Shown here one piece after another: positions 1-8,134 of a DNA stretch of 13,051 nucleotides. Position numbers and translations under genes: made by a program. The notes under the pieces are model-generated. The model made no database searches. It saw only the letters and a program-made list of their open reading frames with translations, and was not told where the DNA came from. How positions within the stretch are numbered: position 1 is the first letter of the stretch; every line of letters starts with the position of its first letter. The stretch is from Spirochaetaceae bacterium (GTDB lineage Bacteria; Spirochaetota; Spirochaetia; Treponematales; Breznakiellaceae): positions 1-13,051 of the forward strand of contig JAITHF010000241.1 in the NCBI GenBank assembly GCA_031280115.1, written 5' to 3'.

Positions 1-444
1 GAACTGGTCTCGTTTATTGATGAATGGAAGGTAAAACCGGGCAGCCTCATCATGATTCTGCATAAGACTCAAGAGACGTTCGGCTTTATTTCCCGGCCTG
101 CCGCGGAAAAACTGGCGAAACTCACCGGTATCCCTCTGGCGCGGATCTACGGGGTTATCACCTTCTACCATTTCTTCAAGACCACCAAGCCGGGGAAACA
201 TAGAATTTCTGTGTGCCTTGGAACCGCCTGCTATCTTAAAGGCGGCGGGGACCTTATCGAGGAAGCCAGGAGCCTTCTGGGACTCGACGAGGGCGGCGTT
301 ACCGAAGACGGGCTTTCCTCTATTGATCCGGTCCGGTGCGTCGGCTGCTGCGGCCTCGCGCCGGTTATGACTATAGGAAACGAAACATTTGGCAAGCTCA
401 CCAAAGGGCAGCTGCCGGATATTTTCGCGAAATACAAAGGTTAG
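1..444 (+). CDS. hydC: Bifurcating [FeFe] hydrogenase subunit HydC (NuoE-like), 5' partial
   Basis: The frame is open from base 1, so the true start lies upstream; the first internal ATG (base 52) would remove conserved N-terminal helix. The 147 residues seen are nearly a full NuoE/24-kDa-type thioredoxin-like [2Fe-2S] protein (usually about 160 aa). The cluster ligands are visible as C-x4-C (codons at 214 and 229) and C-x3-C (codons at 337 and 349), with one extra Cys between the last two (346). In this family the subunit passes electrons between the flavin subunit and the hydrogenase core. The stop is followed after 15 bases by hydB, and the order hydC-hydB-hydA is typical of trimeric Thermotoga/Acetobacterium-type hydrogenases. 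A NADP-reducing (Hnd-type) complex is the main alternative name. Confidence 0.92.
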   Translation, partial: ELVSFIDEWKVKPGSLIMILHKTQETFGFISRPAAEKLAKLTGIPLARIYGVITFYHFFKTTKPGKHRISVCLGTACYLKGGGDLIEEARSLLGLDEGGVTEDGLSSIDPVRCVGCCGLAPVMTIGNETFGKLTKGQLPDIFAKYKG

Positions 445-459
445 TGAGAGGAGGCGTGT

Positions 460-2337
460 ATGGCGAAATTAACCTTGGAAACCCTGAGAAAACTGAGGGA
501 ATCCGAAAAGCAAACATTCAGAAACCGGAAAGGCTGTACTCACTATATTCTTACCTGCGGCGGTACTGCCTGCCAGTCCAACAAAGGCGTGGAGATTTAT
601 GAGGGGCTTATCGCGGAAGCAGCGAAGCAGGGGGTAAAAGACAAGGTACAGATCATTAAAACCGGCTGCTTCGGGTTCTGCGAGCGCGGGCCTATCGTAA
701 AGGTGCTGCCTGAAAATTCGTTCTATGTGGACGTAAAGCCCGAAGACGCGGAAGAGATCCTCAGCGTTCAGGTCAAAGGCGGCAAAGAAATCGAGCGCCT
801 TATGTACAAGACCGAAGACGGCAAAGTGGCGCCCAAAGCCGGCGGGTCCCACGCGGACCTTCCGCCTATCGGATTCTACCAGAAGCAGGAACGGGTGGTG
901 CTCCGCAACTGCGGGGTTATCAATCCTGAAGTCATCGAGGAATACATCGCCAACAGCGGATATGTGTCCCTTGAGAAAGCCCTCTTTGAATGGAAAGCCG
1001 AAGACGTTATCGAAGAGCTTAAAATATCCGGCCTGCGCGGGCGCGGCGGCGCAGGGTTCCCTACCTGGATGAAATGGGACACCACCCGCAAGGTGCAGAA
1101 CGACGTAAAGTACGTGGTCTGCAACGCCGACGAAGGGGACCCGGGGGCCTACATGGACCGCTCTACTATAGAAGGAGATCCCCACTCGGTCATTGAGGCC
1201 ATGACGATCTGCGGCAAGACCATAGGTTCCAATCAGGGCTTTGTCTACATCCGCGCCGAGTATCCCCTTGCGGTACAGCGCCTGGAGATCGCGTTGAAAC
1301 AAGCCAAAGAATACGGCCTTTTGGGTAAAGACATCTTAGGTTCCGGCTTTGACTTCGACATTGAAATCAGACTCGGCGCCGGCGCGTTTGTCTGCGGCGA
1401 GGAAACCGCCCTTCTGCGCTCCCTTGAAGGCCAGCGGGGAATGCCCACGCCTAAGCCCCCGTTTCCGGCAATCGCCGGCCTCTGGGGTAAGCCCACGGTC
1501 ATCAATAACGTGGAAACCTACGCGAATATTCCGGCCATACTGGTACGAGGCGGCGCGTGGTTCGCCGGAATGGGCACGGAGAAGTCAAAAGGCACCAAAG
1601 TCTTCGCCCTTACCGGCAAAGTGGTGAACTCCGGCCTCGTGGAAGTGCCTATGGGTACGAGCCTGCGGGAAATCATCTTTGAAATCGGCGGCGGCATCAA
1701 GCACGGCAAGAAGTTCAAAGGCGTGCAGACCGGCGGGCCCTCAGGCGGTATCCTCACGGAAAAATCCCTTGACCTGCGTATTGACTTCGAGACCCTGGCG
1801 GCCAACGGATCGATGATGGGTTCTGGCGGCATGATCGTCATGGACGAGGACGACTGCGTGGTTGACGTGGCCCGGTTCTACATGGACTTCTGCGTAGACG
1901 AATCCTGCGGCAAGTGTTCGCCCTGCCGTATCGGCACCACTCAGATACTTCATATTCTTGAAAAAATCGCCAAGGGCAACGGCGACGAGAAGGACCTTGA
2001 AAAACTCGAGGCTATCGGTAAGGCCATGGCCAAAGCCAGCCTGTGTATGCTCGGCGGCACCGCGGCGAATCCCACCCTGTCCACGGTAAAGAATTTCCGC
2101 GACGAATACCTTGAACACATTCGGGATAGGAAATGCCGTTCCGGCAAGTGCAAGAATCTGGTGCGCTATGAAGTTGATCAGGAAAAATGTAAAGGCTGCG
2201 GCGCCTGCGCCAAGAAGTGTCCCGCCGATTGTATTACCGGCGAAAAGAAAAAGCCCTTCACCATTGATCAGGAGAAGTGTCTCAGGTGCGGCGAGTGTTT
2301 CAAGAATTGTAAATTCGACGCGGTTATAAGGAGCTAA
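460..2337 (+). CDS. hydB: Bifurcating [FeFe] hydrogenase subunit HydB (NuoF-like, FMN/NADH-binding)
   Basis: The 625 aa match the usual length of HydB/HndC proteins. Residues 1-110 are a thioredoxin-like [2Fe-2S] domain (C33, C38, C70, C74). The NuoF core follows: GRGGAGF near 194-200 for NADH/FMN, CNADEGDPGA at 221-230, GAGAFVCGEETAL at about 306-318, then a [4Fe-4S] site (C483, C486, C489 and C529). The C-terminus adds a 2x[4Fe-4S] ferredoxin domain (C577/C580/C583/C587 and C607/C610/C613/C617) that plain NuoF lacks. C559 and C564 form an extra pair before it. The start is set by GAGGAGG five bases upstream of ATG. In characterised homologues this subunit carries the flavin where NAD(H) and ferredoxin electrons meet. 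Bifurcation by this particular complex is inferred. Confidence 0.95.
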   Translation: MAKLTLETLRKLRESEKQTFRNRKGCTHYILTCGGTACQSNKGVEIYEGLIAEAAKQGVKDKVQIIKTGCFGFCERGPIVKVLPENSFYVDVKPEDAEEILSVQVKGGKEIERLMYKTEDGKVAPKAGGSHADLPPIGFYQKQERVVLRNCGVINPEVIEEYIANSGYVSLEKALFEWKAEDVIEELKISGLRGRGGAGFPTWMKWDTTRKVQNDVKYVVCNADEGDPGAYMDRSTIEGDPHSVIEAMTICGKTIGSNQGFVYIRAEYPLAVQRLEIALKQAKEYGLLGKDILGSGFDFDIEIRLGAGAFVCGEETALLRSLEGQRGMPTPKPPFPAIAGLWGKPTVINNVETYANIPAILVRGGAWFAGMGTEKSKGTKVFALTGKVVNSGLVEVPMGTSLREIIFEIGGGIKHGKKFKGVQTGGPSGGILTEKSLDLRIDFETLAANGSMMGSGGMIVMDEDDCVVDVARFYMDFCVDESCGKCSPCRIGTTQILHILEKIAKGNGDEKDLEKLEAIGKAMAKASLCMLGGTAANPTLSTVKNFRDEYLEHIRDRKCRSGKCKNLVRYEVDQEKCKGCGACAKKCPADCITGEKKKPFTIDQEKCLRCGECFKNCKFDAVIRS

Positions 2338-2349
2338 GAGGAGCACGAA

Positions 2350-4098
2350 ATGGTAAACCTTAAAATAAACGGCAAACCCATTCAAGTTGAGGACGGCACC
2401 CCCATCTTGAAGGCGGCTAAGAAAGTTAACGTTAATATCCCCACCCTCTGTTACAATCCGGATCTTCCTCCATGGGCGTCCTGCGGGCTTTGCATTGTCC
2501 GTATGGAAGGCTCTCCCAAGATGGTGCGGGCCTGTACGACTCCGGTGGCGGAGAATATGAGCATTATCACCCATGATCCTGAGATCATCGCGGTCCGGCG
2601 CACGGTGCTTGAACTCATCTTGTCCAATCATCCCAACGACTGCCTCCAGTGCCCCCGCAACGGAAGCTGCGAATTACAGACTCTCGCCTCTGAATTCGGC
2701 CTTCGGGATGCCCAGTACGGGAAGGTGCTCAACAAATTCCCGATAGACGATTCCAACCCCTCTATTATCCTTAATCCAGAGAAATGTATCCGGTGCGGCC
2801 GGTGCGTGAAAGTCTGCCAGGATACGCAGAATGTGTGGGCGCTTGAGTTCTTGGGGCGGGGCATCAAAGGCCGTATCGCCTCTGCCGCGGACACCCCCCT
2901 TGGGGAAAGCCCCTGTATCAAGTGCGGCCAGTGCGCGGCGCATTGTCCGGTAGGCGCCATCTATGAGCGGGACGACACGGGCAAAGTCTGGGCAGGGCTG
3001 CAAAACCCCGAACTTCATTCGGTGGTTCAGATAGCGCCGGCGGTACGGGTCGCGCTTGCCGAGGAATTCGGCCTTGAACCCGGGGCGATTGTTACCAAGA
3101 AGATTTACGCGGCCTTGCGGCGCCTTGGATTTAAGACCGTTTTCGACACCAACTTCTCTGCGGACCTTACCATTATGGAAGAAGGCACAGAGCTCGTAAA
3201 ACGCCTTACCACCACAGGGTCTTCTATCCCTCTTATCACGAGCTGCTGTCCCGCGTGGGTTGATTATATGGAAAAATATTATACCGATATGATTCCAAAC
3301 TTCTCCACCGCCAAGTCTCCCCAGCAGATGATGGGCGCCATGATAAAAGCCTACTGGGCGCAAAAAGCCGGCGTCAATCCTGACAAGATTTATTCTGTGT
3401 CGGTCATGCCCTGTACTGCCAAGAAATGGGAAACCAAGCGCAACGACGATATGAAGAGCGCCGGACACGGCTTTGACGTGGACATTGCCATCACCACCAG
3501 AGAACTTGCCCGCATGATAAAGCAGGCAGGCATTGAAATCCTTAAACTCGACGAGGAAGAAGCGGATAACCCGCTTGGACCCTACACCGGCGCGGGAACC
3601 ATTTTCGGCGCCACAGGCGGGGTCATGGAGGCGGCGGTGCGGAGCGCCTATTTCCTTGTAACCAAAGAAGAGCTGGGGAATGTCAACTTCACGCCGGCCC
3701 GGGGTCTTGACGGCGTCAAAGAAGCTGAAGTTGACCTTAAAGGCAAGAAAATACGCATCGCGGTCGCGCACCAGATGGGCAACATCGCGGCGGTGCTGGA
3801 CCGGATTCGAGCGGCTCGGGACGCAGGTAAAGAACCTCCCTATCATTTCGTGGAAGTCATGGCGTGCCGAGGCGGATGCGTAGGCGGCGGCGGCCAGCCC
3901 TACGGCTGTACCGACGAGATTCGGAAAAAACGGGGCGACGGGCTGTACAAAGACGACGAACTGTCCAAAATCCGCTGTTCCCATCAAAATCCGTGTATCA
4001 CCCAGGTATACAAAGAATTTCTGGAAGAGCCTAACGGGCACAAAGCCCACAAACTCTTGCATACCCATTATAGCGGCAGAGATTTGTATCTGAAATAA
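2350..4098 (+). CDS. hydA: [FeFe] hydrogenase catalytic subunit HydA
   Basis: At 582 aa this is close in size to clostridial CpI-type enzymes. Domains in order are: a plant-type [2Fe-2S] domain (C34, C45, C48, C62), a His-Cys [4Fe-4S] site (H94, C98, C101, C107), and two ferredoxin clusters (C146/C149/C152/C156 and C189/C192/C195/C199). The H domain then has all three signatures: TSCCPAW at 297-303, MPCTAKKWE at 353-361, and EVMACRGGCVGGGGQP at 502-517. H-cluster ligands should be C300, C355, C506 and C510, with C299 as the expected proton-relay cysteine. Arg507 stands where many enzymes have Pro. A small-subunit-like tail (about 530-575) is fused at the C-terminus. An AGGAG site precedes ATG, 12 bases after hydB, and a hairpin follows the gene. 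It makes or oxidises H2 in the cytosol. Confidence 0.97.
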   Translation: MVNLKINGKPIQVEDGTPILKAAKKVNVNIPTLCYNPDLPPWASCGLCIVRMEGSPKMVRACTTPVAENMSIITHDPEIIAVRRTVLELILSNHPNDCLQCPRNGSCELQTLASEFGLRDAQYGKVLNKFPIDDSNPSIILNPEKCIRCGRCVKVCQDTQNVWALEFLGRGIKGRIASAADTPLGESPCIKCGQCAAHCPVGAIYERDDTGKVWAGLQNPELHSVVQIAPAVRVALAEEFGLEPGAIVTKKIYAALRRLGFKTVFDTNFSADLTIMEEGTELVKRLTTTGSSIPLITSCCPAWVDYMEKYYTDMIPNFSTAKSPQQMMGAMIKAYWAQKAGVNPDKIYSVSVMPCTAKKWETKRNDDMKSAGHGFDVDIAITTRELARMIKQAGIEILKLDEEEADNPLGPYTGAGTIFGATGGVMEAAVRSAYFLVTKEELGNVNFTPARGLDGVKEAEVDLKGKKIRIAVAHQMGNIAAVLDRIRAARDAGKEPPYHFVEVMACRGGCVGGGGQPYGCTDEIRKKRGDGLYKDDELSKIRCSHQNPCITQVYKEFLEEPNGHKAHKLLHTHYSGRDLYLK

Positions 4099-4111
4099 CA
4101 ACCAAGTATAC

Positions 4112-4149
4112 GCAAAAGCCCCGATGATTAGTTTCACCGGGGCTTTTGC
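4112..4149 (+). terminator. Hairpin terminator after hydA
   Basis: A perfect 12-bp stem (arms 4112-4123 and 4138-4149) encloses a 14-base loop, which can pair three bases further. The T run lies inside the 3' arm and only CTTTC follows, so it resembles a rho-independent terminator but its U tract is weak. It begins 13 bases after the hydA stop. Confidence 0.75.
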
Positions 4150-4199
4150 CTTTCATAAAGAATAAGAATTATAAAAAATAAAAATAGAAAACCGAACCC

Positions 4200-4229
4200 T
4201 TGACAGTACGCCGGACTCTAACGCATACT
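4200..4229 (+). promoter_or_regulatory. Candidate sigma-70 promoter for the phosphoribosyltransferase gene
   Basis: A perfect TTGACA (4200-4205) and CATACT (4224-4229, 4 of 6 to TATAAT) are separated by 18 bases. It lies after the hydA terminator and about 70 bases before the next ATG. This suggests the gene is transcribed separately from the hydrogenase operon. Confidence 0.5.
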
Positions 4230-4257
4230 TGCCTTGTTGAAAATCCAAACAGGTAAA

Positions 4258-4274
4258 CCGCCCCGCTGGGGCGG
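4258..4274 (+). promoter_or_regulatory. GC hairpin in the 5' leader of the phosphoribosyltransferase gene
   Basis: A perfect 7-bp stem CCGCCCC/GGGGCGG with a three-base loop (GCT) ends 23 bases before the ATG at 4298. It falls inside the leader predicted from the promoter at 4200. It could affect ribosome access or mRNA stability. No riboswitch family is recognised. Confidence 0.4.
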
Positions 4275-4297
4275 GTCGGCACAGGTAACGAGAAAAA

Positions 4298-4918
4298 ATG
4301 AAAAAAGAATTTATCTCCTACAACGCGGTACGGAATAACGCGCTGAAGTTAGCCCATCTGATTTACCATGACGGCTTTACCCCTGACGTGATTTATGTAT
4401 CCCTTCGGGGCGGTGCGTATATCGGTAATGTGATAAGCGAGTATTTTAAGGCGGTCCGGACTACCGCCCGTCCGGTTTACTATGCCGCGGTGGTGGCGCG
4501 TTCCTACATGGACGTGCGGGAAACGGAAAAAATTATGATTGAAGGCTGGACATACGCGCCGGAACATCTTCGGGTGGGAGATAAAGTGCTTCTTGTGGAC
4601 GATATTTTCGATTCCGGCAACACTATCAATGTGCTTGCGGACATAATCCTCGCCAAAGGCATCCCCCGGCACGATCTCAAGGTGGCAGTCCATGACTACA
4701 AGTATTTTTATGATAAAAGTGAACAGCTTCCTATACAGCCGGACTACTGGTGCCGCAAACACGAACTGTCCCTTCAAGATGAAGACACATGGATACATTA
4801 TATGAGCCACGAGCTTATAGGTCTTTCGACTCAGGAACTGGAAGACTATTATTTTTCCCATGACCCAGAACTGCGGCATATTATCGGTATGATCAATGAG
4901 GATCGCAGGGGTTTATGA
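4298..4918 (+). CDS. Type I phosphoribosyltransferase, probably purine (hypoxanthine/xanthine-guanine type)
   Basis: This 206-aa protein has the hallmark PRPP loop VLLVDDIFDSGNT at about 97-109 (hydrophobic strand, two Asp, then D-S-G-N-T). An upstream YVSLRGGAYIGN segment (33-44) matches the PPi-binding loop position of Gpt-like enzymes. The family transfers ribose 5-phosphate from PRPP to a base, here probably for purine salvage in the cytosol. The C-terminal third, which sets base specificity, has a DYWCRKHEL stretch (about 149-157) loosely like the Trp-containing region of Gpt, so the exact base is uncertain. The only Shine-Dalgarno candidate is weak (AGGTAACGAG before a run of A). An apt gene lies further right in the same window, so purine salvage is represented twice. 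A regulatory PRTase paralogue is also possible. Confidence 0.8.
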   Translation: MKKEFISYNAVRNNALKLAHLIYHDGFTPDVIYVSLRGGAYIGNVISEYFKAVRTTARPVYYAAVVARSYMDVRETEKIMIEGWTYAPEHLRVGDKVLLVDDIFDSGNTINVLADIILAKGIPRHDLKVAVHDYKYFYDKSEQLPIQPDYWCRKHELSLQDEDTWIHYMSHELIGLSTQELEDYYFSHDPELRHIIGMINEDRRGL

Positions 4919-4993
4919 TGCCGCAGCCGGTGCCGAAAATAGAAAAATCGGGCTAAAACCTATTAACCTATTAAAGAGAATACAGGGAATACT

Positions 4994-6340
4994 ATGAAGA
5001 AATATCTTTTGCTGCTTACGGCGCTATGGACGATAAACAGCGCGTTGTTTCCCCAAATCATGTCCCTTGACGAAGCCATACGGGCCGCGGCCCAGAGCGT
5101 TGAGCGCGGCCTCGCCGCGGGGATCAAGGTAGCGGTTCTCAATTTCACGTCATCTTCCGAGAGGCTTTCTGATTATGTGGTGGAAGAGCTGGCCACCACG
5201 CTGGTAAACGGCAGGCGCCTTGTGGTGGTTGACCGGCGGGACATTGACCTCATACGCAGAGAGATGCATTTCCAGTTTTCAGGCGACGTAAGCGACGAGT
5301 CCGCCCAGCGGATAGGGGTGATGTTAGGCGCCCAGTCAATCATCTCTGGCTCCCTTGTGGACACTGGGGTCAACTACCGGTTCAGAATAAACGTCATCAA
5401 CGTGGAAAGCGCGGTGCTTGAGGCGTCCGCGTCAATAACAGTGAGCGGCAGGGACCGGCAGACCTATTTCCTCTTGACCGGACAGCGCGCCATGCCGGAC
5501 AACAGCCTTCCCGTTCCCCAAAGCGGCGGGGAATTCGGGGAGGAACTACCCGGAGGGCTTGTGCGGATAACCGGCGGATCCTTTATCATGGGAAGCCCCG
5601 CTTTGGAGCCTCAGCGCAAGAACGACGAAGTCCCCCATCAGGTAATCGTAAGCGGCTTTTACATGGGGAAGCACGAGGTAACCCAAAAGGACTATCTCGC
5701 TATCATGGGAACTATGCCGGACACGCGCTTTCAGGGGGAGGATCTGCCGGTTGAGAACGTAAGCTGGTATGAGGCCGTTGAATACTGTAACAGGCGGAGC
5801 GAACTTGAGGGGTTAACGCCGGTGTATATCATTGACAGAACTCGAAGCGATCCAAATAACAAGAGCGCCGATGACCTTGTCCGGTGGGTGGTAACATGGG
5901 ATCCGGAGGCCAACGGCTACCGTCTGCCTACTGAAGCGGAATGGGAGTACGCCTGCCGGGCTGGAACCGCCGGCCCCTTTTATACCGGCGCGAACATCCT
6001 TTCAAGCCACGCGAATTACGACGGCAATTATCCTTACAACAACAATCCGAGAGGAACCTACGCGGACGCGACTCTGCCGGTGGGAAGTTTCCCGCCAAAC
6101 CTCTGGGGGCTTTATGATATGCACGGCAATGTGCGGGAGTGGTGCTGGGATTGGTACGGGAATTACGGCGGCCCGGGGCAGAGCGATCCTGCGGGCCCCT
6201 TGTCCGGTTCGGCGCGGGTTGAGCGGGGCGGAAGCTGGTACAGCGACGGCCAGGTTTTGCGTTCAGCCAACCGGAACGGCGTTTCTCCCTCCTACCGCAT
6301 AGGAGACCTCGGCTTCCGCCTCGCCCGCACCTCATTCTAA
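4994..6340 (+). CDS. Secreted CsgG/LpoB-like plus SUMF1 (FGE-like) fusion protein
   Basis: The 448-aa product begins with a signal peptide (charged MKKY, hydrophobic core, likely cleavage near 20). Residues about 40-150 resemble the CsgG/LpoB-type periplasmic fold, with KVAVLNF at 45-51, a VVVDR strand, and an IGVMLGAQSIISGSL stretch. From about 188 to the end is a formylglycine-generating-enzyme (SUMF1) domain: GGSFIMGS, HEVTQKDY, PVENVSWYEAVEYCN, RLPTEAEWEYACR, LYDMHGNVREWCWDW, RGGSWYS and LGFRLAR. The two catalytic cysteines of true FGE, which follow the GGS motif, are missing: Y426/S427 stand there and no Cys follows. Sulfatase maturation is therefore unlikely. Such domains often serve as binding modules, including lectin-like ones. 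An AGGGA site lies five bases before ATG. The 3' end overlaps the convergent gene by 9 bases. Confidence 0.82.
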   Translation: MKKYLLLLTALWTINSALFPQIMSLDEAIRAAAQSVERGLAAGIKVAVLNFTSSSERLSDYVVEELATTLVNGRRLVVVDRRDIDLIRREMHFQFSGDVSDESAQRIGVMLGAQSIISGSLVDTGVNYRFRINVINVESAVLEASASITVSGRDRQTYFLLTGQRAMPDNSLPVPQSGGEFGEELPGGLVRITGGSFIMGSPALEPQRKNDEVPHQVIVSGFYMGKHEVTQKDYLAIMGTMPDTRFQGEDLPVENVSWYEAVEYCNRRSELEGLTPVYIIDRTRSDPNNKSADDLVRWVVTWDPEANGYRLPTEAEWEYACRAGTAGPFYTGANILSSHANYDGNYPYNNNPRGTYADATLPVGSFPPNLWGLYDMHGNVREWCWDWYGNYGGPGQSDPAGPLSGSARVERGGSWYSDGQVLRSANRNGVSPSYRIGDLGFRLARTSF

Positions 6341-8011
6341 CCGGCTGGGAGCAGCTTCCTGGGGGAGTGAAAAGCGCCGCAGCCACTTGGGGCGGAACTG
6401 TACGGACAGGCCCAGCTCAAAGCCGTGTTCTGTTTTTCCCCGGCTATGGTTATGGCCGTGCGCGATTTTATACCCCCCGCGGAAGGAGAGGGCGAGCCAG
6501 CGTGCTGCGTCCCACGTCCCGCCGGCCTTTATAAGCCATGTATACATAGGAACACCTGTGGGCGCGGGCGCCCGGGCTTGCGCGTGGGTGTCTGGATAGG
6601 CTTCGCTTTGATCCGCGAAAATAGCGGCGTCAGCGTTCTCCCCCTGAACCAGCATGAGAAATGAAAAATGAGCGCTCCACGAGCTTGGAAGATTTTGGTA
6701 CTCGGCCCAGAGGGTTCCAACAATAGAATCCGGCCCAAAAGGAGAACCAAGCCACTGAAAAAGCGGCGGGTTACTGATCTCTTGGGATTCGCGGTAAAAA
6801 GACCAGTTTTTGTGGGAAAGGATATACATATACGGGAAAGCGTACACCCCCTCGAAACCAAAGCGCCAATAGCCGGAAGAAACCGGCAGCGCGGCCTCAA
6901 ACCCAAGCTGGAACGCGAGGCTGTTGGGAACCGTCGAATCCTCATCGTCTTCGATGCCCGGAATCTCGAACTGGTTCATCGCCGCAAGGCCGTAGATACG
7001 GGTAGACTTCCAGAGCCGCGCCTCAAGAATAAGCGCGCCCAGAGAGCCTACTCGGGAATTTCCAGAGCTTAAATTATCCGGCCCTGCTTGAGTATTGTAT
7101 TCTTTGTAATCTTCCCAGGCGTTAAACCCGTGGAATATCATTACCGGATTAAGATACCGCAGTTCAAACGGCGCGTTGACCATAACCCCTTCCACCAAAG
7201 CAAAAGAAAACCGGTTAAACAGCCGCGCCCGCAAATGGTGGAGATAGAGATACTTATTGACCTCAATCTGTTTAATATCCGCAGAATAGGTGAGCGAGGG
7301 AGAATAAAAGGAGAGGCTGGCATAACTCACCCCTTTCACCTTGTCGGAAAAGATAATGCTGCCGGTTTCGGTGCGCCCGTAGTAATCTTCTCCTATTCCG
7401 AGACGGAAATTGATGCCCGACCGCCCCCATAGGGGAATTCCCGCGCTCAGATAGGCCCGCTTGGGTATATTGGTATCAAGGCTTTGCACCCCATCCATCA
7501 TTTTGTCAAAAGGGAAATTGCTGTAGTTGTCGTGGGCGTTGGAGAGCATCCGGTTTTCTCCCAGATACAGCTCCGTTTCCAGCGCGATATAGGGGGAGAC
7601 TCCTATGGTTAGGGGAAAAATTAGGAACGGGAGGCGCTCTTCCCGGGTATAATTCCACGCAAGATCCTTATTGCTCTTAAAATAAAATTCCGGCTGGACC
7701 GCCCCGTCCGCCTTAAACGTCAGGGCGCCGGCGCCCAAGGAGAGAAGGCCCGGCTCCGCAAGCGCCTTGTGGATTTTCTCGTACAGGGCCATGCCGCTTG
7801 CTGAAAGGGCGGCCTCGTTGATTTCGGCAAGCATAAGCTCTACCTGATCCACCGTGAGGGGGGCGCCGGTAAAAAAGAGCCTCCCCTGTTCCAAAGCCAG
7901 CGCGGTCAGCGCGTCATAGAGCCAATCCTCCGGGGGAACCACTTTCTGAGCCGGCAGCGCCCCAAGGAGCCATCCGTTCCACCAGAGCAAAAGCAGGCAA
8001 GACCATTTCAT
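6332..8011 (-). CDS. Probable outer-membrane beta-barrel protein (possibly Wzi-like)
   Basis: From the preferred ATG at 8011 the product is 559 aa. It starts with a clear signal peptide (MKWSC, then a Leu/Trp-rich core, cleavage near GALPAQ), followed by a helical segment (PEDWLYDALTALALEQG onward). The rest is rich in alternating aromatic/hydrophobic strands typical of a barrel (for example YIALETELYLGENR, INFRLGIGEDYYGR, YWRFGFEGVYAF, AHFSFLMLV, GFELGLSVQF). The general pattern recalls capsule-assembly Wzi-type proteins, but this is a family impression and not proof. The chain continues about 14 residues past the last strand instead of ending in Phe. Other starts are ATG at 8029 and TTG at 8047, neither with a ribosome site, and the TTG lies inside the candidate -35 box. 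Confidence 0.65.
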   Translation of the reverse strand: MKWSCLLLLWWNGWLLGALPAQKVVPPEDWLYDALTALALEQGRLFFTGAPLTVDQVELMLAEINEAALSASGMALYEKIHKALAEPGLLSLGAGALTFKADGAVQPEFYFKSNKDLAWNYTREERLPFLIFPLTIGVSPYIALETELYLGENRMLSNAHDNYSNFPFDKMMDGVQSLDTNIPKRAYLSAGIPLWGRSGINFRLGIGEDYYGRTETGSIIFSDKVKGVSYASLSFYSPSLTYSADIKQIEVNKYLYLHHLRARLFNRFSFALVEGVMVNAPFELRYLNPVMIFHGFNAWEDYKEYNTQAGPDNLSSGNSRVGSLGALILEARLWKSTRIYGLAAMNQFEIPGIEDDEDSTVPNSLAFQLGFEAALPVSSGYWRFGFEGVYAFPYMYILSHKNWSFYRESQEISNPPLFQWLGSPFGPDSIVGTLWAEYQNLPSSWSAHFSFLMLVQGENADAAIFADQSEAYPDTHAQARAPAPTGVPMYTWLIKAGGTWDAARWLALSFRGGYKIAHGHNHSRGKTEHGFELGLSVQFRPKWLRRFSLPQEAAPSRLE

Positions 8012-8018
8012 ATTCCGC

Positions 8019-8047
8019 ACTATAATCATAACAAATACACCCGTCAA
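8019..8047 (-). promoter_or_regulatory. Candidate promoter of the outer-membrane protein gene, adjoining a palindrome
   Basis: Reading the minus strand, TTGACG (8047-8042), a 17-base spacer and TATAGT (8024-8019) form a good sigma-70 match. The expected start site falls at about 8010-8013, on top of the ATG at 8011, which would give a leaderless mRNA. A small palindrome, CCCGC-AAA-GCGGG (8048-8060), directly abuts the -35 box. Confidence 0.55.
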
Positions 8048-8134
8048 CCCGCAAAGCGGGAAGCAGGCGAAGCCCCTTCAAGGTTAGAGGCTGGCTGATT
8101 TTTAACCAAGACCCTTGACCATCGGGCAGAAACT

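Noticed and set aside
469..1302. Long minus-strand frames opposite hydB, and a similar one opposite hydA (2674-4137).
   Set aside because: They lie antisense to genes with complete cofactor motifs, show no family features, and are expected shadows in GC-rich DNA.
4914..4955. A 13-codon frame starting ATGATG at the phosphoribosyltransferase stop.
   Set aside because: It is too short to support, has no family resemblance, and the overlap of TGA with ATG is common by chance.
4994..6340. Active formylglycine-generating (sulfatase-maturing) enzyme.
   Set aside because: The cysteines after the GGS motif that true FGE needs are absent, and no sulfatase gene is in the window.
8015..8026. TATAAT on the plus strand (8021-8026) as a promoter for the divergent lipoprotein.
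   Set aside because: There is no acceptable -35 hexamer 15-19 bases upstream, and the leader would be over 100 bases. The opposite-strand reading gives a much better promoter.
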